This document shows, one piece after another, positions 62,294 through 64,000 of a DNA stretch of 64,000 nucleotides. The position numbers and the translations under genes were made by a program. Under the pieces are notes generated by a model. That model saw only the letters and a list, made by a program, of their open reading frames with translations. It was not told the origin of the DNA and searched no databases. This DNA comes from Tigheibacillus halophilus (GTDB lineage: Bacteria > Bacillota > Bacilli > Bacillales > Amphibacillaceae): positions 124,001 to 188,000 of the forward strand of contig NZ_JBHUIZ010000013.1 of the NCBI RefSeq assembly GCF_042683165.1, written 5' to 3'. Within the stretch, counting starts at the first letter, position 1. Every line of letters starts with the position of its first letter.

Positions 62294-64000
62294 ATGCTTC
62301 ATACAATTATTAAGAAGAATTCTTATCAAGATTCTATCAATCTCATGTTACTGACTAATTCTGTTTCTGCAACGGATGGTGTCAACAAAGTTCAAATCAT
62401 GATGGCAACACCTGCCAACAAGGATATTTTCAAAGAAGCCGGTCTTTATACTGAGGAACTTGGTAATGCCGAGGCAAACGATATGGCCATTGTCATCGAT
62501 ACGGACGATGAGGGCAAGGTTGAGGAAGTGTTGGAAAAAGTTGATCAATATTTAAAAGACCAATCCATCAGCTCAAGCGCCTCTGATTTTGAAACAGTCC
62601 GTACGTGGAATAAGGCGAAAAGCGTACTGCCTGATGCCAATATGGCGTTAATCTCCGTACCTGGACAATACGCTGCTGAAGAAGCTGATAAAGCATTGGA
62701 CGAAGGACTGCACGTGTTTTTGTTCAGTGACAACGTTTCAATGGAAGATGAAGTGAAACTAAAACAAAAAGCACATGAAAAAGGCTTGCTTGTCATGGGC
62801 CCTGATTGCGGTACAGGCATTGTCGACGGTATTCCAATGGCATTCGCCAATGTTGTCAACAAAGGCAGAATCGGTATTGTCGGCGCTTCGGGAACAGGTA
62901 TCCAGGAAGTATCCGCTATGATCGACCGGATGGGTGAAGGTGTCAGCCATGCGATCGGAACGGGTGGAAGAGACTTGAAGGACCCAGTAGGGGCAATCAC
63001 CATGATGGATGGTATCAGGGCGTTGGAAAATCATCCTGCAACAGAAATAATCTCGATCATTTCCAAACCGCCTGCTAAGGAAGTTCGTGAAGAGGTTTTG
63101 GAATTGCTTCATAATCTGTCCAAACCAGTTGTTGCCATCTTTGTAGGTGAAAAACCAACACAGCATGAAGGTAACGTGTATCAGGCATACACTTTAGCAG
63201 AAACTGCAAAAATCGCTGTTGATCTTGCCCGAGGTAATGAAATCAAAGCGGATTACAACGCAGGGGATTACCATGTTGACGGTGTCGAATTGAGAGAAGG
63301 ACAAAATGCAATCAAAGGATTGTTCTCCGGCGGGACTTTGGCTTCTGAAACGGCTGTGCTCGTATCTGACGCGCTCGGCCTTGGCACACATATCAAAAAT
63401 GAAGACGGCTATGTGTTGAAGCACGAAGGCCATGAAGTAGTCGACCTTGGAGATGACAAGTATACACAAGGTAAACCGCATCCGATGATTGATCCGGAAA
63501 CACGAGCTAAATACATCGTGAAGGCTGCTGAAGATGAGAAAACAGCTGTCATCGTACTTGATTATGTACTTGGTTTTGGATCCCATGAAGATATGGCGAG
63601 CGCATTGATGCCATCGATTGAAAAAGCACGTGAAATTGCTCACGCAGCTGGACGCCAGTTGTATTTCGTTGCCTCTGTCTGTGGCACGAAAAATGATCCT
63701 CAAAGCTACGAAGGGCATATCGACCGACTCAAGGATGCCGGTATTATTGTGAAGGATAACAATAACGAAGCTGTTCGTACAGCTCTTAGCATCATCGGAT
63801 TGCAAATTGATGATCCTAAAAAGCAGCTGGTTGACTATAAAGCAACTAAACAGTTCGATTTGGATACTTCTGCACAAATCAAGGCATTTGTTACGGAAAG
63901 GCCACGCATTGTCAATGTCGGCTTGAAGAGCTTCACCGACGCAATTGTTTCCAATGGTGCACCAGTAGTCCATTATGACTGGCGACCGATTGCTGGCGGC
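62294..64000 (+). CDS. fdrA: FdrA/AllF protein, 3' end outside the window
   Basis: The frame is open for 569 codons from ATG 62294 (AGAGGTG upstream) to the window edge. It resembles the alpha subunit of succinyl-CoA synthetase in its domain order: a CoA-binding-like region with MGPDCGTGIVDG and GIVGASGTGIQEVSAMIDRMG, then KGLFSGGTLASETAVL and a ligase-like part (VLDYVLGFGSHEDM). FdrA (YlbD) of E. coli belongs with YlbE/YlbF and a carbamate kinase in allantoin catabolism; the trio has been linked to oxamate carbamoyl transfer (AllFGH). The partner genes should follow beyond 64 kb. Confidence 0.88.
   Translation, partial: MLHTIIKKNSYQDSINLMLLTNSVSATDGVNKVQIMMATPANKDIFKEAGLYTEELGNAEANDMAIVIDTDDEGKVEEVLEKVDQYLKDQSISSSASDFETVRTWNKAKSVLPDANMALISVPGQYAAEEADKALDEGLHVFLFSDNVSMEDEVKLKQKAHEKGLLVMGPDCGTGIVDGIPMAFANVVNKGRIGIVGASGTGIQEVSAMIDRMGEGVSHAIGTGGRDLKDPVGAITMMDGIRALENHPATEIISIISKPPAKEVREEVLELLHNLSKPVVAIFVGEKPTQHEGNVYQAYTLAETAKIAVDLARGNEIKADYNAGDYHVDGVELREGQNAIKGLFSGGTLASETAVLVSDALGLGTHIKNEDGYVLKHEGHEVVDLGDDKYTQGKPHPMIDPETRAKYIVKAAEDEKTAVIVLDYVLGFGSHEDMASALMPSIEKAREIAHAAGRQLYFVASVCGTKNDPQSYEGHIDRLKDAGIIVKDNNNEAVRTALSIIGLQIDDPKKQLVDYKATKQFDLDTSAQIKAFVTERPRIVNVGLKSFTDAIVSNGAPVVHYDWRPIAGG

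Noticed and set aside
62545..63973. Several long minus-strand ORFs opposite fdrA
   Set aside because: fdrA is open for 569 codons on the plus strand with clear family motifs; the opposite ORFs have no binding sites or motifs.
1..64000. CRISPR arrays, tRNA or rRNA genes, prophage
   Set aside because: No regularly spaced repeats, cloverleaf sequences or phage structural genes were seen by eye; the LysM amidase alone does not indicate a prophage.

Overview
The window reads as chromosomal DNA of an endospore-forming, low-GC Gram-positive bacterium of the family Bacillaceae (my guess is the Virgibacillus/Oceanobacillus/Lentibacillus side; this is inference). Support: an alpha/beta-type small acid-soluble spore protein, bacillithiol-type genes (yojF-bshB2), AGGAGG ribosome binding sites, CcpA-type cre sites, a leucine T-box in front of an ilv-leu operon arranged as in Bacillus subtilis, and no tRNA, rRNA, CRISPR array or intact insertion sequence. 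The only mobile-element trace is a decayed IS1182-type transposase near 44.3-44.8 kb.

Layout. 1-6.4 kb: end of a ROK sugar kinase, yojF, a bshB2-type deacetylase, a CUT1 sugar ABC importer without its ATPase, and an argininosuccinate-lyase-family enzyme. 6.6-8.4 kb: a small membrane-anchored protein and a DUF1646 membrane protein. 8.5-15.4 kb: a divergent DeoR regulator and a polyol operon (erythritol/threitol-type dehydrogenase, polyol permease, DhaK/DhaL kinase, GlpX-type phosphatase, RpiB-type isomerase), with promoter, cre and candidate operator. 15.4-18 kb: 5-oxoprolinase pxpBCA (minus strand). 18-26.3 kb: VWA lipoprotein, proline dehydrogenase, TatA, a GlcD-type oxidase, CorA, an aldo/keto reductase and small proteins.

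26.3-41.8 kb is the branched-chain amino acid region: ilvE (minus), a BASS-family transporter, ilvD (broken by an apparent 1-base deletion in a G run), a calcineurin-like phosphatase (minus), then cre + promoter + Leu(CUC) T-box + ilvB-ilvN-ilvC-leuA-leuB-leuC-leuD-ilvA. 41.9-48.4 kb: small proteins, heme o synthase, the IS1182 remnant with a structured repeat, a LysM amidase, a HAD phosphatase, a second tatA (59 codons) and a split chromate transporter. 48.6-52.1 kb: amino acid permease, class-I glutamine-amidotransferase-type hydrolase and M19 dipeptidase. 52.2-57.3 kb: SASP, then glycerol/dihydroxyacetone genes glpF-glpK-dhaK-dhaL-dhaM. 57.3-64 kb: catabolic-type threonine dehydratase, LytS/LytT-type two-component system, an esterase (minus) and the start of fdrA/allF, cut by the window end.

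Common theme: peripheral carbon and nitrogen catabolism (polyols, glycerol, 5-oxoproline, gamma-glutamyl compounds, proline, threonine, perhaps oxamate/ureide) under catabolite control, beside branched-chain biosynthesis. Most worth following: the 0-6.4 kb gene set, whose chemistry would fit breakdown of a malyl-glucosaminide such as the bacillithiol precursor; the polyol operon, which pairs a GlpX phosphatase with a short C4-sugar pathway; and the ilvD frameshift inside an otherwise complete pathway.
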